This document shows, one piece after another, positions 1 through 8,535 of a DNA stretch of 48,857 bases. A program made the translations under genes and the position numbers. The notes beneath the pieces are model-generated. The model did no database searches and had not been told where the DNA came from. It saw only the letters and a program-made list of their open reading frames with translations. Every line of letters starts with the position of its first letter. The stretch's first letter is position 1. This stretch comes from Alicyclobacillus sendaiensis NBRC 100866 (GTDB lineage: Bacteria; Bacillota; Bacilli; Alicyclobacillales; Alicyclobacillaceae), in NCBI RefSeq assembly GCF_001552675.1, contig NZ_BCRQ01000013.1, positions 1 through 48,857 of the forward strand. The letters are read 5' to 3'.

Positions 1-7
1 CGGAGGC

Positions 8-1411
8 TTGAAGCGATTCGGCAGAAGCGCCACAATGGATGGCGATCATCGACGCGACGCGGAGCGCCGCAGCCTCTTTGGGCTCGGCGCTCCCGCGCTG
101 AACGGGGGGTTGTCGGTGGAAGCATCGGGTGCAGAGCGCGCCTTGGATCACCTTGGACGTCCGGTGTCGTGGAGGCGGACGCTTTGGACGATGTGCGCCG
201 TGCAAGCCATCATGATGATGGCCTTTTCCAGCATGAACCCGTTTCTGGCGCTCTTCATTGGCCAGCTCGGCGTCCAGAACCCGCACGCCGTCGATCTCTG
301 GGCCGGCGTCGTGGCGAGCGCCAACTTCTTGATGTCCGCCATCATGTCCCCGGTGTGGGGAGCTGTCGCGGATAAGCGCGGCAAAAAGCTGATGGTGATG
401 CGCACCACGCTCGCCATCGCGCTTGCCACCAGCCTGATGGGATTGTCTCGCAACGTGTACGAGTTGCTTGGCATCCGCATGTTGCAAGGCGCGTTCAGTG
501 GATTTTCGGCTTCGGCCAACGCGCTCGTCGCGAGCACCATTCCAGAGGAGCGGCTCGGCTTCGCCCTCGGATGGCTTTCGACGTTTGCCATGGTCGGAAG
601 TCTCGTCGGACCTCTGTTGGGCGGCGTGCTCGTGGACGCCTTTCATCACAACTATCGCATCGTCTTCTATCTCACGGCGGCCTTCGCCACGACTGCGTTC
701 TTCTTGACTTGGACAATGATTCGAGAACCGAAAGCATCGAGTCACGAACCGAAGGGCGCGACTCGCCGCATGGGGCTCATCGGTCAGTTCAAAGCCGTAC
801 GCGACCTCCGCTCCGTTCAGGTGATGTTCTTCGTCCTCTTCGCCGCCCAGTTTTCGGTCATGAGCGTGCAGCCGGTGCTTCCGCTCTACATCCGCCAACT
901 CGTCGGCAGGGACCCGCAGTTGCTCGGCGTGATCGGCACGCTCTCCGGCGCCTGCTTCGCCGTCACGGGGATTGCGGATCTAATCTTTTCTCCGTTCCTC
1001 GGCAAGCGAAGCGATCGAATCGGCTACCGCAAGGTGCTGTCGATCTCGCTCGTCGGCGCCGCCCTGTGCTACATTCCGCAGGCGCTCGCGCCTAACGTCT
1101 GGGTGTTCATGCTTGGGCGGTTCCTGCTCGGCGCGTTCATCGGCGGTATTCTCCCCACCGCCAATGCGCTCGTCGGCCGCATGACGCCGAAGGAGGTGCG
1201 GGGACGCGTATACGGACTGACGGCGAGCTCCACCTTTCTCGGCAGCTTTGCCGGTCCGCTCATCGGAGGCGCCGTGTCCGCCGGGTTTGGCATTCGCGTC
1301 ATGCTCGCGGCCGTCATCCTGCTCTACCTCGCCAACTTCGCCTGGGTGCGCTGGAAGGTCCCCGAATGGCAAGAGGGCCAGAACGGGCATGCGGCGCATA
1401 CGGGCGCGTGA
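8..1411 (+). CDS. MFS multidrug-type transporter (MdtG/DHA1-like)
   Basis: This is a 12-helix major facilitator protein of about 440-467 residues, probably a proton-driven drug exporter in the cytoplasmic membrane. Seen: a hydrophobic first helix after a charged N-terminus, the loop 2-3 motif A (GAVADKRGKKLMV), a central cytoplasmic loop, and a related second-half motif (SPFLGKRSDRIGYRK). The family assignment is from general resemblance to DHA1/MdtG exporters. The substrate is unknown. The start is uncertain. No in-frame stop lies before the window edge, so the gene could begin outside. The first TTG at 8 has its GGAGG only one base away. An ATG at 34 has no ribosome site. A GTG at 116 has a GGGGGG six bases upstream and would give the usual short N-terminus. 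The next gene follows on the same strand after about 70 bases. Confidence 0.85.
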   Translation: MKRFGRSATMDGDHRRDAERRSLFGLGAPALNGGLSVEASGAERALDHLGRPVSWRRTLWTMCAVQAIMMMAFSSMNPFLALFIGQLGVQNPHAVDLWAGVVASANFLMSAIMSPVWGAVADKRGKKLMVMRTTLAIALATSLMGLSRNVYELLGIRMLQGAFSGFSASANALVASTIPEERLGFALGWLSTFAMVGSLVGPLLGGVLVDAFHHNYRIVFYLTAAFATTAFFLTWTMIREPKASSHEPKGATRRMGLIGQFKAVRDLRSVQVMFFVLFAAQFSVMSVQPVLPLYIRQLVGRDPQLLGVIGTLSGACFAVTGIADLIFSPFLGKRSDRIGYRKVLSISLVGAALCYIPQALAPNVWVFMLGRFLLGAFIGGILPTANALVGRMTPKEVRGRVYGLTASSTFLGSFAGPLIGGAVSAGFGIRVMLAAVILLYLANFAWVRWKVPEWQEGQNGHAAHTGA

Positions 1412-1479
1412 AGGCGGGCATCATGGAAAATAAATGCATACGACGGACCGTCGTCGATGGCGGGATGAGGAGGGTGGCA

Positions 1480-3150
1480 GTGGATCAAGCGAACGGTGAG
1501 CCGAAGGCGCTCCGCCTTCCCGAAGATGCAGCTTCCCGCCGCGCGCTGGAGAGATCCTACGAGGCGGAGAGCCCCTTCGAGCTGCGGAACGAGCTCCTGG
1601 CACTCGCGGGGCGCCACGAGGAGAAACGGGCTCGCGCCATGCTCGACGCGGGCCGCGGTAACCCCAACTGGATTGCGGCAGCTCCGCGCGACGCGTTTTG
1701 GTGCCTCGGTCAATTCGCCTTGGAGGAAGCGCGGCGCGTGTGGCAGGAGGGCGATCTCGCCGGCATGCCACACCCGGACGGGATCGGCCGGCGTTTTGAC
1801 GACTTCGCGCGTCGCCACGCAGACGCCCCGGGTTGCCAAGTGCTCCTCGAATGCCTGGATGCGGCCGTGCAGCGCGGCCTGGACCGGGATGCCTTCCTGT
1901 TTGAATTGGTGGACGGCGTGACGGGCGACAACTATCCCACGCCTGACCGCATTCTTCCTGGGGTGGAACGCGTCCTCGCCCACTACCTGAGCGAGGAGAT
2001 CTGTGGAGGGCGCGTCCATCCGGGCGAGTGGCAGCTTTTCGCGACAGAGGGCGCGACAGCCGCGATGTGCTACGTGTTCGACTCGCTCGCGGCCAACGAG
2101 CTCGTGCCTCCAGGCGCGAAGATTGCCGTGATGGTGCCCATTTTCCCTCCCTACGTTGAGATCCCTGCGCTCGATAGGTATCGGTTTCAGGTGGTGGAAA
2201 TTCGGGCCACAGGCCGAAATGCGTCGGGTGAACCTACGTGGCAGTATCCGCCGGAGGAACTCCGCAAGCTCGCCGATCCGTCCGTGCGGGCGCTGTTTCT
2301 CGTCCATCCGTCCAATCCTCCGTCCGTCGCGCTCTGCCAAACGACGCGCGAGACCTTGGTCGATCTCGTCCGCCGCCACAACCCCGAGCTCTTGATCATC
2401 ACCGACGACGTGTACGGCACATTCGTCGAAGGCTTCCGGTCGCTCGCCGCCGACCTCCCGGAAAACACGCTGCTCGTGTATTCTCTGTCGAAGCACTTTG
2501 GCGTCACGGGGTGGCGACTCGGCGTCGTCGCGATCTGCCGTCAAAACGCCTTTGACAAGCGCCTGCAGCGCTTGCCCGCTGAGGCCCGCGCACGCCTCGG
2601 CGCGCGGTATCGGATCCTCTCGCGCGAGCCGGAGAAGCTCCCTTTCATCGACCGGATGGTAGCCGACAGCCGCCAAGTCGCGCTCAACCACACCGCCGGG
2701 CTCTCGACCCCCCAGCAGGTGCAGATGGCGCTCTTCGCGTTGTACGCCTTGACGGACCGCGGCAGGCGATACAAGGCACAGGTGCGCGCCATCTGCCACA
2801 GGCGCATGGCGCGCCTTTACCACGCCCTCGGCCTTGAGATGCCTCGCCTTCCGCTCTGGGCCGAGTACTACACCGAGATCGATCTGATGGCGCTCGCGCG
2901 GGCGCGGCACGGAGATGCGTTTGTCGAGTACCTCCAAGCTGAGTACGAACCCGTGGACATCCTCTTTCGCCTCGCCGAGGCGTCCGGCATTGTGCTGCTA
3001 AACGGGGGCGGTTTTCACGCGCCTCCGTGGTCCGTGCGCGTCTCGCTTGCCAATCTGCCGGACGACGCCTATGACACCCTTGGGCGCGAGCTGGTCTCGG
3101 CCCTCGACGTGTACGCGGAGGAATGGAGGCTCGCCCGGGGCGAGGCATGA
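1480..3150 (+). CDS. aspD: Aspartate 4-decarboxylase (bifunctional aspartate aminotransferase)
   Basis: This is a fold-type I PLP enzyme of about 556 residues, the size of L-aspartate beta-decarboxylases. These release CO2 from aspartate to make alanine and keep aminotransferase activity. Seen: the PLP lysine K338 in SLSKHFGVTGWRLG, the upstream TDDVYGTF aspartate segment, and the HPSNPPSVA segment. It is longer than ordinary aminotransferases because of an N-terminal extension and a helical insertion typical of AspD. The start chosen is a GTG with GAGGAGGG seven bases upstream; an ATG at 1423 is possible but has no ribosome site. The reaction consumes a cytoplasmic proton. The usual partner, an AspT aspartate:alanine antiporter, is not seen; the upstream neighbour is an MFS protein. 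Function is inferred from family resemblance. Confidence 0.85.
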   Translation: MDQANGEPKALRLPEDAASRRALERSYEAESPFELRNELLALAGRHEEKRARAMLDAGRGNPNWIAAAPRDAFWCLGQFALEEARRVWQEGDLAGMPHPDGIGRRFDDFARRHADAPGCQVLLECLDAAVQRGLDRDAFLFELVDGVTGDNYPTPDRILPGVERVLAHYLSEEICGGRVHPGEWQLFATEGATAAMCYVFDSLAANELVPPGAKIAVMVPIFPPYVEIPALDRYRFQVVEIRATGRNASGEPTWQYPPEELRKLADPSVRALFLVHPSNPPSVALCQTTRETLVDLVRRHNPELLIITDDVYGTFVEGFRSLAADLPENTLLVYSLSKHFGVTGWRLGVVAICRQNAFDKRLQRLPAEARARLGARYRILSREPEKLPFIDRMVADSRQVALNHTAGLSTPQQVQMALFALYALTDRGRRYKAQVRAICHRRMARLYHALGLEMPRLPLWAEYYTEIDLMALARARHGDAFVEYLQAEYEPVDILFRLAEASGIVLLNGGGFHAPPWSVRVSLANLPDDAYDTLGRELVSALDVYAEEWRLARGEA

Positions 3151-3225
3151 CGCTGCTCGGCCTTCGCAGACAGGCGATCCGCCCGTGGGCGTCGAATCCG
3201 CGAAAAAATTTTTATGATCAAACTC

Positions 3226-3255
3226 TTGCGGTTAGGTGCGTCTAACTTGTAGAAT
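3226..3255 (+). promoter_or_regulatory. Promoter of the iron permease with an internal DtxR/IdeR-like operator
   Basis: A -35 TTGCGG (3226-3231) and a -10 TAGAAT (3250-3255) are separated by 18 bases. The spacer carries a perfect inverted repeat, GTTAG-6-CTAAC, at 3231-3246. The 19 bases from 3232 match the DtxR/IdeR iron box TTAGGTTAGSCTAACCTAA at 13 positions by my count. A metal-bound repressor there would block polymerase. The binding protein is inferred and is not in the window. Confidence 0.5.
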
Positions 3256-3319
3256 ACCTCCTAGAAAGTTGACTCCGGAAGTCAAGTATGCGGCGCCGCG
3301 GATCTTGGAGGTTGTGGAG

Positions 3320-4315
3320 ATGTCCATCGCCATTCGCAATCTCGGTTGGAAGAGAGCGCTCGTGTGGGCATGTGCCGTGGTCGTCATTGTCGTTCTGATT
3401 TGGCAGGGCGTGACGGCCGGCGGCAACCCGGATCCCACGAGCCACAACATCGGGCGCGGAGCGGCCATCGTCGATACAGGCATCCTCGTCTTTCGCGAGG
3501 GGCTCGAGACCATTCTGGTACTCTCCGCCATCACGGCGAGCCTGATGCGGACCGGTCAGGGGTACTGGCGCCCCATCTCGGTAGGCGCGGGGCTCGCGTT
3601 CGCAGCGACCCTTCTCACATGGTTTGTCGTCGTCGGCATTATTGCGCTGGTGGGTCAGACGGCGCCCGAGCTGTCCATTCAGGCAGCCACCGGCCTCCTG
3701 GCCATCATCGTTCTCCTCATCGTGATGAACTGGTTTTTCCATCGAATCTATTGGACCGGGTGGATCAGCTTCCACAACCGCAAAAAGAAGGAGATCATCG
3801 ATCAAGCGGAGCGAGGCGCCCAGGCCAAATCGCTCGCGTATCGAGGCCTCGTGGTGCTCGGCTTCACCTCGGTGTATCGCGAAGGATTCGAGGTCGTGTT
3901 GTTCCTGCAGAACACGCGCATGCAACTGGGCTCGGGTGTGGTGGTGATTGGCGCGGCCATTGGCCTCGCACTGACCCTCATGGTGGCCGTGCTCACGTTC
4001 TTTGCTCATCGAAAGCTGCCGTACAAGCGCATGTTGGTGTTGACGGGCGTCATGCTCGGGGTAGTATTGCTCGTGATGGTCGGCGAGCAGGTGCAGGAGA
4101 TGCAGCAAGCGGGCTGGCTGCCGTCCACGCCTCTGAACCTCGGCTTGCCAGACTGGGCGGGGCTCTGGTTCTCCTTGTTCAACAATTTGCAGAGCATCGT
4201 CGCGCAGGCCCTCGCGGCGGTCATCGTCCTTGGCTCCTACTTCGGCGCGCAGTACCTGCGCGTCTGGCGCCCGCGCCGGGAGGCTGCCCGCGAGGACCAG
4301 GCCGTCTCCGAATGA
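3320..4315 (+). CDS. FTR1-family iron permease
   Basis: This is an integral membrane protein of about 331 residues, a high-affinity iron permease of the FTR1/EfeU family. Seen: two RExxE iron-binding motifs, REGLE in the first half (FREGLETILVLSAI) and REGFE in the second half (YREGFEVVLFLQ), on opposite halves of about seven hydrophobic helices. The start is an ATG with GGAGG eight bases upstream. It stands alone: no EfeO, EfeB or multicopper oxidase partner is adjacent, so the source of Fe(III) is not evident. The promoter contains an iron-box-like palindrome, and a strong hairpin terminator follows at 4350, so it appears to be a monocistronic, iron-regulated unit. The fold call is firm; substrate and regulation are inferred. 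Confidence 0.9.
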   Translation: MSIAIRNLGWKRALVWACAVVVIVVLIWQGVTAGGNPDPTSHNIGRGAAIVDTGILVFREGLETILVLSAITASLMRTGQGYWRPISVGAGLAFAATLLTWFVVVGIIALVGQTAPELSIQAATGLLAIIVLLIVMNWFFHRIYWTGWISFHNRKKKEIIDQAERGAQAKSLAYRGLVVLGFTSVYREGFEVVLFLQNTRMQLGSGVVVIGAAIGLALTLMVAVLTFFAHRKLPYKRMLVLTGVMLGVVLLVMVGEQVQEMQQAGWLPSTPLNLGLPDWAGLWFSLFNNLQSIVAQALAAVIVLGSYFGAQYLRVWRPRREAAREDQAVSE

Positions 4316-4349
4316 GGCCCGTGTGAAGATCTTCATCCATCGCCTTGCA

Positions 4350-4380
4350 AGCACCCGCGTGGCACGCGCGGGTGCTTTTT
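4350..4380 (+). terminator. Rho-independent terminator after the iron permease
   Basis: A ten-base-pair stem, AGCACCCGCG with CGCGGGTGCT, encloses a seven-base loop and is followed by five T residues. It lies 35 bases after the permease stop codon. Confidence 0.85.
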
Positions 4381-4459
4381 GCGCGCTTCCGTTCGCGAAC
4401 AACGCCCGCTAGGCTCGTTATGTTAGCATGAGGTCAGAGAGAGCTAGGAGGGAGAGGCC

Positions 4460-5257
4460 ATGTCCATTCGCTTTGCGTTTTTTGATATCGACGGCACCCT
4501 CATCGATGATCGGCGCGAGCTTTCGCCGCGCGTCGAGGAGGCGCTCGCGGCGCTGAGGCGCCGGGGCATCGAGACGGTGATAGCCACGGGGCGGGCGCCA
4601 GACCAGCTTCGGCCAATCGCCAACCGCCTCGGATTCGATTCGTACGTCTGCTGCAACGGCGCTCTCGCTGTGTATCGCGGCGACAAGGTGCGCGCGGTCG
4701 CCGTGCCGCGGGACGTGATCGCCTCGTTCGTCCATCTCGCCGACTCGAAAGGCTATCCCGTCGTGGTTGCCGGGGAGAAGGCTTGCTACGCCAACCGCCG
4801 CGAGCACCCCGAAATCCGCGAGGCATACCGGTTCTTGGGCTTGCCGACTGAGCCCGTGTTCGATCCGGACGCGTGGAAGCGGGAAGACGTGTATCAACTG
4901 TACCTCTTCTGCAAGCCGGGACAGGAAGATCCGTTTCTCGAAACGTATCGCGGCGAGCTTCGCTTCATCCGGCCCCATCGCTTTTACCTCGACGTGTTTC
5001 CCGCGGGCGTGTCGAAAGCCACGGGTATCGACGCTATCCTGCGCCACGCAGGCTGCAGCAAGGAGGCGGCCGTGGCGTTTGGCGACAGTGAGAACGATGT
5101 CGAGATGCTCGCCTATGTGGGGATGGGCGTCGCCATGGGAAATGCCGCCGAAGCGGCCAAGCGCGCGGCGAAGCGCATCACGGCCCCCGTGGATGAGGGC
5201 GGCATCTATGCCGCGCTCGTCGATCTCGGCCTCATCGAAGGGCAGCCCGTGCCGTGA
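4460..5257 (+). CDS. Cof-type HAD-IIB family phosphatase
   Basis: This is a cytoplasmic haloacid-dehalogenase superfamily hydrolase of 265 residues, the normal length for Cof/YidA proteins. These dephosphorylate sugar phosphates, PLP or FMN. Seen: motif I FFDIDGTLID with nucleophile D9 and acid/base D11, motif II VIATGR, and motif IV GDSENDVEM with D209 and D213 binding magnesium. The cap between motifs II and III has the IIB size. AGGAGGGAGAGG precedes the ATG. It is convergent with the glycosidase gene on the other strand, with only 11 bases between stop codons. The physiological substrate cannot be read from the sequence. Confidence 0.9.
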   Translation: MSIRFAFFDIDGTLIDDRRELSPRVEEALAALRRRGIETVIATGRAPDQLRPIANRLGFDSYVCCNGALAVYRGDKVRAVAVPRDVIASFVHLADSKGYPVVVAGEKACYANRREHPEIREAYRFLGLPTEPVFDPDAWKREDVYQLYLFCKPGQEDPFLETYRGELRFIRPHRFYLDVFPAGVSKATGIDAILRHAGCSKEAAVAFGDSENDVEMLAYVGMGVAMGNAAEAAKRAAKRITAPVDEGGIYAALVDLGLIEGQPVP

Positions 5258-5268
5258 TGCGCGCCGTT

Positions 5269-6333
5269 TCACCGCTCGACGACCACGATGGCCGTGGCGA
5301 GCGCGCGCTTGGGCGGCGTGAGGTAATGCCCCTCATACCACAGTCCCACCGATGAACCGCCGTCCAAGTTCATCGCGTCCCACAGGCCGAGCGCCTTGGC
5401 GATGGACGCCTCCTGCCACACATTCGCCTGGTGGATCGTCAAAAAGACGAGGTGGCCTGCGCGATCCGTCCCGACGACGGATCGCAGGGTCTCAGCGTCG
5501 AGAATCTCGGGATCATTGAGGCCTTCAAGCGACGGCTCGACGTCGATCCGCCCGTTCTGCACGAGCATCGGCCCGGCGCCGATGGCGTTTGGATACGCGG
5601 CAAACGGGACCGGCTTGTGGCTCGGCAGGGCCAGCACGGTGTCGGTTAGCGTGGCCGGATCGCCCACGTGAACGCGCGCGGCGATGGGCGTTTGAGCCTC
5701 GCTCGCGCCGAGTTCGATGTCGTACCCGTCGGAAGGAATGGGGGTGATGCCTCGGTGAAGGGCCGTCACTTTCCCTCCGACGACCTGCGCCACGAGGGCG
5801 CTCGGATCGCGCGTGGCCGGGCCAAAGTACGGCGTCAGCACATCTACCCGCATGGGATTCGCGCTCATCCGGTTCAGGTACCAGGGCCACATGGCGGAGG
5901 TGGAACTGGTCGGATCGTCCACGTCGAGGGACAGGGCTTCGGCCGCGCGCAACATCGTGGTCGCACCGTTCGGTCCGAAACCGAGCAGCGTGCCGCGCGC
6001 GTTGAAGACAAACGAGCCGTCCAATTCGAGGGCCCCGGCGGGGAAGTTGTCGCCGCCCGCGTCGAAAAAGGTGCCGTTGATGGCGGCAACGGCGTGATTT
6101 TGCGCGGCGATCTCGGCGAGCGACGCGGTGGTGCCCAGCCGATGGTTGGCGATGGCGGGCTTCGCCTGTACGCCCGGCGCCCGGAGGTCAATCACCAGCT
6201 CCTGCACGGCCTGACCGTCCACCGTCAGCGAACGGGCCGTGATGGGGTTCCGCAAAGCGGCGACCTGGGCGCGCGCGGGAGAGGCCACCGCGACGGTGGC
6301 AGGCGGCATGGCATCGATGTGCAGGGGAATCAA
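5269..6333 (-). CDS. Phosphodiester glycosidase family protein (NAGPA domain)
   Basis: A 354-residue protein with the NAGPA (phosphodiester glycosidase, formerly DUF2233) fold over roughly residues 70-354. Seen: the conserved AINGTFFD segment near the start of the domain, and MNLDGGSSVGLWYEG near the C-terminus. Family members hydrolyse N-acetylglucosamine-1-phosphodiesters or related exopolymer bonds, usually outside the cell. The start is a TTG with AAAGGAG eight bases upstream; a TAA stop in the same frame lies just before it, so no longer form exists. Oddly, there is no good hydrophobic signal core, although residues 10-24 end in an AxA-like pattern. Export is therefore uncertain, and the 5' end may have been trimmed by mutation. 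Confidence 0.8.
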   Translation of the reverse strand: MIPLHIDAMPPATVAVASPARAQVAALRNPITARSLTVDGQAVQELVIDLRAPGVQAKPAIANHRLGTTASLAEIAAQNHAVAAINGTFFDAGGDNFPAGALELDGSFVFNARGTLLGFGPNGATTMLRAAEALSLDVDDPTSSTSAMWPWYLNRMSANPMRVDVLTPYFGPATRDPSALVAQVVGGKVTALHRGITPIPSDGYDIELGASEAQTPIAARVHVGDPATLTDTVLALPSHKPVPFAAYPNAIGAGPMLVQNGRIDVEPSLEGLNDPEILDAETLRSVVGTDRAGHLVFLTIHQANVWQEASIAKALGLWDAMNLDGGSSVGLWYEGHYLTPPKRALATAIVVVER

Positions 6334-6385
6334 CTGTTATTCTCCTTTCGCGCGTCCTGGCGGAGGATACTTAACTGCTCAACGT

Positions 6386-6555
6386 TTGGCGCATCTTGAC
6401 CGCAAAGGGGCGCCCCGCCAAGCGGCGGCCTTCGACGCGCATCTGCGCGACGACCCGCGGGCCGATACGACGTGTGCGTCGTCGACGCCGGCGAGATCGA
6501 CTCGTACTGGTTCGAGGCCGGACACTTGCAGATCATGCGCCAGCCGCGGGCTTGA
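6386..6555 (+). pseudogene. Possible decayed small gene fragment
   Basis: This lies in the 238-base gap between the glycosidase and the peptidase. One plus frame reads LAHLDRKGAPRQAAAFDAHL and on to about 6470. The next frame then continues with a protein-like stretch, YDVCVVDAGEIDSYWFEAGH, ending at TGA 6553-6555. The two pieces fit together if one base is lost near 6466-6472. There is no convincing start or ribosome site (GGAGG at 6362 is too far away). I do not recognise the product. It may be a gene remnant or chance. Confidence 0.25.
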
Positions 6556-6571
6556 CGGCCTCCGCGGCTGG

Positions 6572-8374
6572 TCACCGCTGCAGGCGCTGGTTCGCCAATT
6601 GCAGGAACTCGTCGAGATCGCGCAGGGCGAAATCGATAGCGGTCTGCCAGAAATCAGGTTTCGTCAAGTCGGCTCCCATGTGCTTTTGCGCCAGATCTTC
6701 GACGCGCATCCGCCCCGTGTCGCGGAGCAGGTCGACGTAACGGCGGGAGAACGCCTTCCCCTCTGCGGCCGCCATAGCGTGAATGCCGGACGAGAACAGA
6801 TAGCCAAACGTATACGGGAAGTTGTAGAAGGGCGTGCCGGTGATGTAGAAGTGGAGCTTCGACGCCCAGAAATGCGGGTGATACCGCCGAAGCGATCCGC
6901 GGTACGCCTCCATTTGTGCGTCGACCATCAGCTGGTTCAACCGTTCGGCGGGCACGTAACCGCGCTTGCGCTCGTCGTAAAACCGCGTCTCGAACAAAAA
7001 GCGGGCGTGGATGTTCATCATCATCGCGACGGCGCGCTGCAGCTTCTCGCTCAGTAGTTCAAGCCGTTCGCCATCGCTCGAGGCGGCGCGAATCGCGGCG
7101 TCGGAGACGATGGCCTCCGCGAACGTCGACGCCGTTTCGGCGACGTTCATGGCGTATTGCGTCGCGAGGTAGGGGAGATCGCACAGCACGTGCTGGTGGT
7201 ACGCATGGCCAATCTCGTGCGCGAGCGTGGCGACATTGCCAGGTGTGCCCGAGAAGGTGACGAAGATCCGCGACACCTGGTGCACCGGAAAGCTCGTGCA
7301 GAATCCGCCCGGGCGTTTTCCCGGACGGTCTTCTGCCTCAATCCACCGGCGCTCAAAACAAGCGTCGGCGAACGCGGCCATGTCCGGGCTGAACGCGGCA
7401 AACTGCTCTGCGATGAATTGCCGGGCCTCTTCGTACGTGATGGCTCGCTGCTTGGCGCCGGATTGGAGCGGGGCGTCCACGTCGTAGAAGGACAGCTTTT
7501 CCACCCCCATCAGCCGGGCCTTCGCGTTCAAGTAGGGGAGGAGTCGCTCTTGGTTGCGCACGACCGCATCCCACATCGCCTCAAGCGTCTCTCGGGACAT
7601 TCGGTTCATCTCGAGCGGCTCTTCCAACACGGAGTGCCAGCCGCGCGCCTCGTACACCTGAAGCCGAAAGCCGGCCAGGTGGTTCAGCGCCTCGGCGCAG
7701 AGGTCGGCCTCATGAGCCCAGCACGATTCCCACACGTCGAACATCCGGTCGCGATCGCGCTGGGCCGCTTGGGTCATCCGATTGGCGAGTTGGCCCATCG
7801 AAACGATCTCCCGGCGTCCCTCCGACTCGATTTCCGCGGTCATGCGGCCGACGATGGTGTCGTACAGCTCTCCCCACGCGATGTACCCGTCGGACGAGAG
7901 CCGCGCAATCAGCCGCTCCTGTTCCGCCGGCAATCGCCGCCTGGACCGCGCGATGCGCTCCTCAATCGCGAACGCGAGCGGCGCAAGCTCTGGGTCCCCC
8001 AGCAGGGCACGGATGCTGTCTTCTCCGGCCTGCTGGAGGCGCTCATCCAAAAGTGCGAGCGCGCTGGTGAGCGTGGCGCGAATCCGGTTGACCCGGGTCT
8101 GTAGCGCTTTCGCTTCGGTGTCACGCACGTCCTGCGCCGTGAGGCAGGACACAAACGCGCTCGCTTCGCGCAGGCGCATGCTGAGGTCCTGCATGGTGAG
8201 GATCACGGCCTTCAGTCCCATGTCGGGGCTCTGCATGGCGCCCGGCGTGTTCTGAAGCACCGTCGAAAACGAGGTCGCGTTGGCCTCCAAGTCGTCGAGA
8301 AAGTTTCGGAACTGAGGAGAATGGCTTCCTCCTGGGTAGAGGGACTCCAGGTCCCACCGCTGTTGTTCGCTCAC
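6572..8374 (-). CDS. pepF: Oligoendopeptidase F, M3 family metallopeptidase
   Basis: This is a cytoplasmic zinc metallopeptidase of about 600 residues, the normal PepF length. It cleaves oligopeptides of about 7-17 residues during peptide turnover. Seen: the zinc motif HEIGH at residues 386-390, the third zinc ligand in MNVAETAS (E413), and the C-terminal substrate-binding region with FPYTFGYLFSSG. I chose the GTG start because GGGAGG lies seven bases upstream. An ATG five codons earlier sits only six bases after a TATAAT box and has no ribosome site. The gene is alone on its strand, upstream of the glycosidase gene, with a 238-base gap between them. Confidence 0.92.
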   Translation of the reverse strand: MSEQQRWDLESLYPGGSHSPQFRNFLDDLEANATSFSTVLQNTPGAMQSPDMGLKAVILTMQDLSMRLREASAFVSCLTAQDVRDTEAKALQTRVNRIRATLTSALALLDERLQQAGEDSIRALLGDPELAPLAFAIEERIARSRRRLPAEQERLIARLSSDGYIAWGELYDTIVGRMTAEIESEGRREIVSMGQLANRMTQAAQRDRDRMFDVWESCWAHEADLCAEALNHLAGFRLQVYEARGWHSVLEEPLEMNRMSRETLEAMWDAVVRNQERLLPYLNAKARLMGVEKLSFYDVDAPLQSGAKQRAITYEEARQFIAEQFAAFSPDMAAFADACFERRWIEAEDRPGKRPGGFCTSFPVHQVSRIFVTFSGTPGNVATLAHEIGHAYHQHVLCDLPYLATQYAMNVAETASTFAEAIVSDAAIRAASSDGERLELLSEKLQRAVAMMMNIHARFLFETRFYDERKRGYVPAERLNQLMVDAQMEAYRGSLRRYHPHFWASKLHFYITGTPFYNFPYTFGYLFSSGIHAMAAAEGKAFSRRYVDLLRDTGRMRVEDLAQKHMGADLTKPDFWQTAIDFALRDLDEFLQLANQRLQR

Positions 8375-8394
8375 GCGATCGCCTCCCATGACGG

Positions 8395-8400
8395 ATTATA
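8395..8400 (-). promoter_or_regulatory. Candidate -10 box of the pepF promoter
   Basis: A perfect TATAAT on the minus strand lies about 20 bases before the chosen pepF start. There is no good -35 hexamer at 16-18 bases. The region is shared with the divergent glycosylase gene. Confidence 0.4.
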
Positions 8401-8535
8401 CCGCTCAAGCCACTCTGCGATCTTGCTTCCAAAGGTTCTCCTCTTGTATGCGCGCATCTCCCTTGCGACATGGACGATCGCGCCAGGTTGCACCACAATG
8501 AACAAGAGGCGGATCGAACGGGGGGAAGCGTGGAG

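Noticed and set aside
1324-2937. A 537-codon minus-strand frame
   Set aside because: It is antisense to the aspartate decarboxylase, whose PLP motifs are clear; the minus product is not protein-like.
6330-6575. An 81-codon minus-strand frame between the glycosidase and pepF
   Set aside because: No ribosome site, Arg- and Pro-rich, and the opposite strand gives the more protein-like reading.
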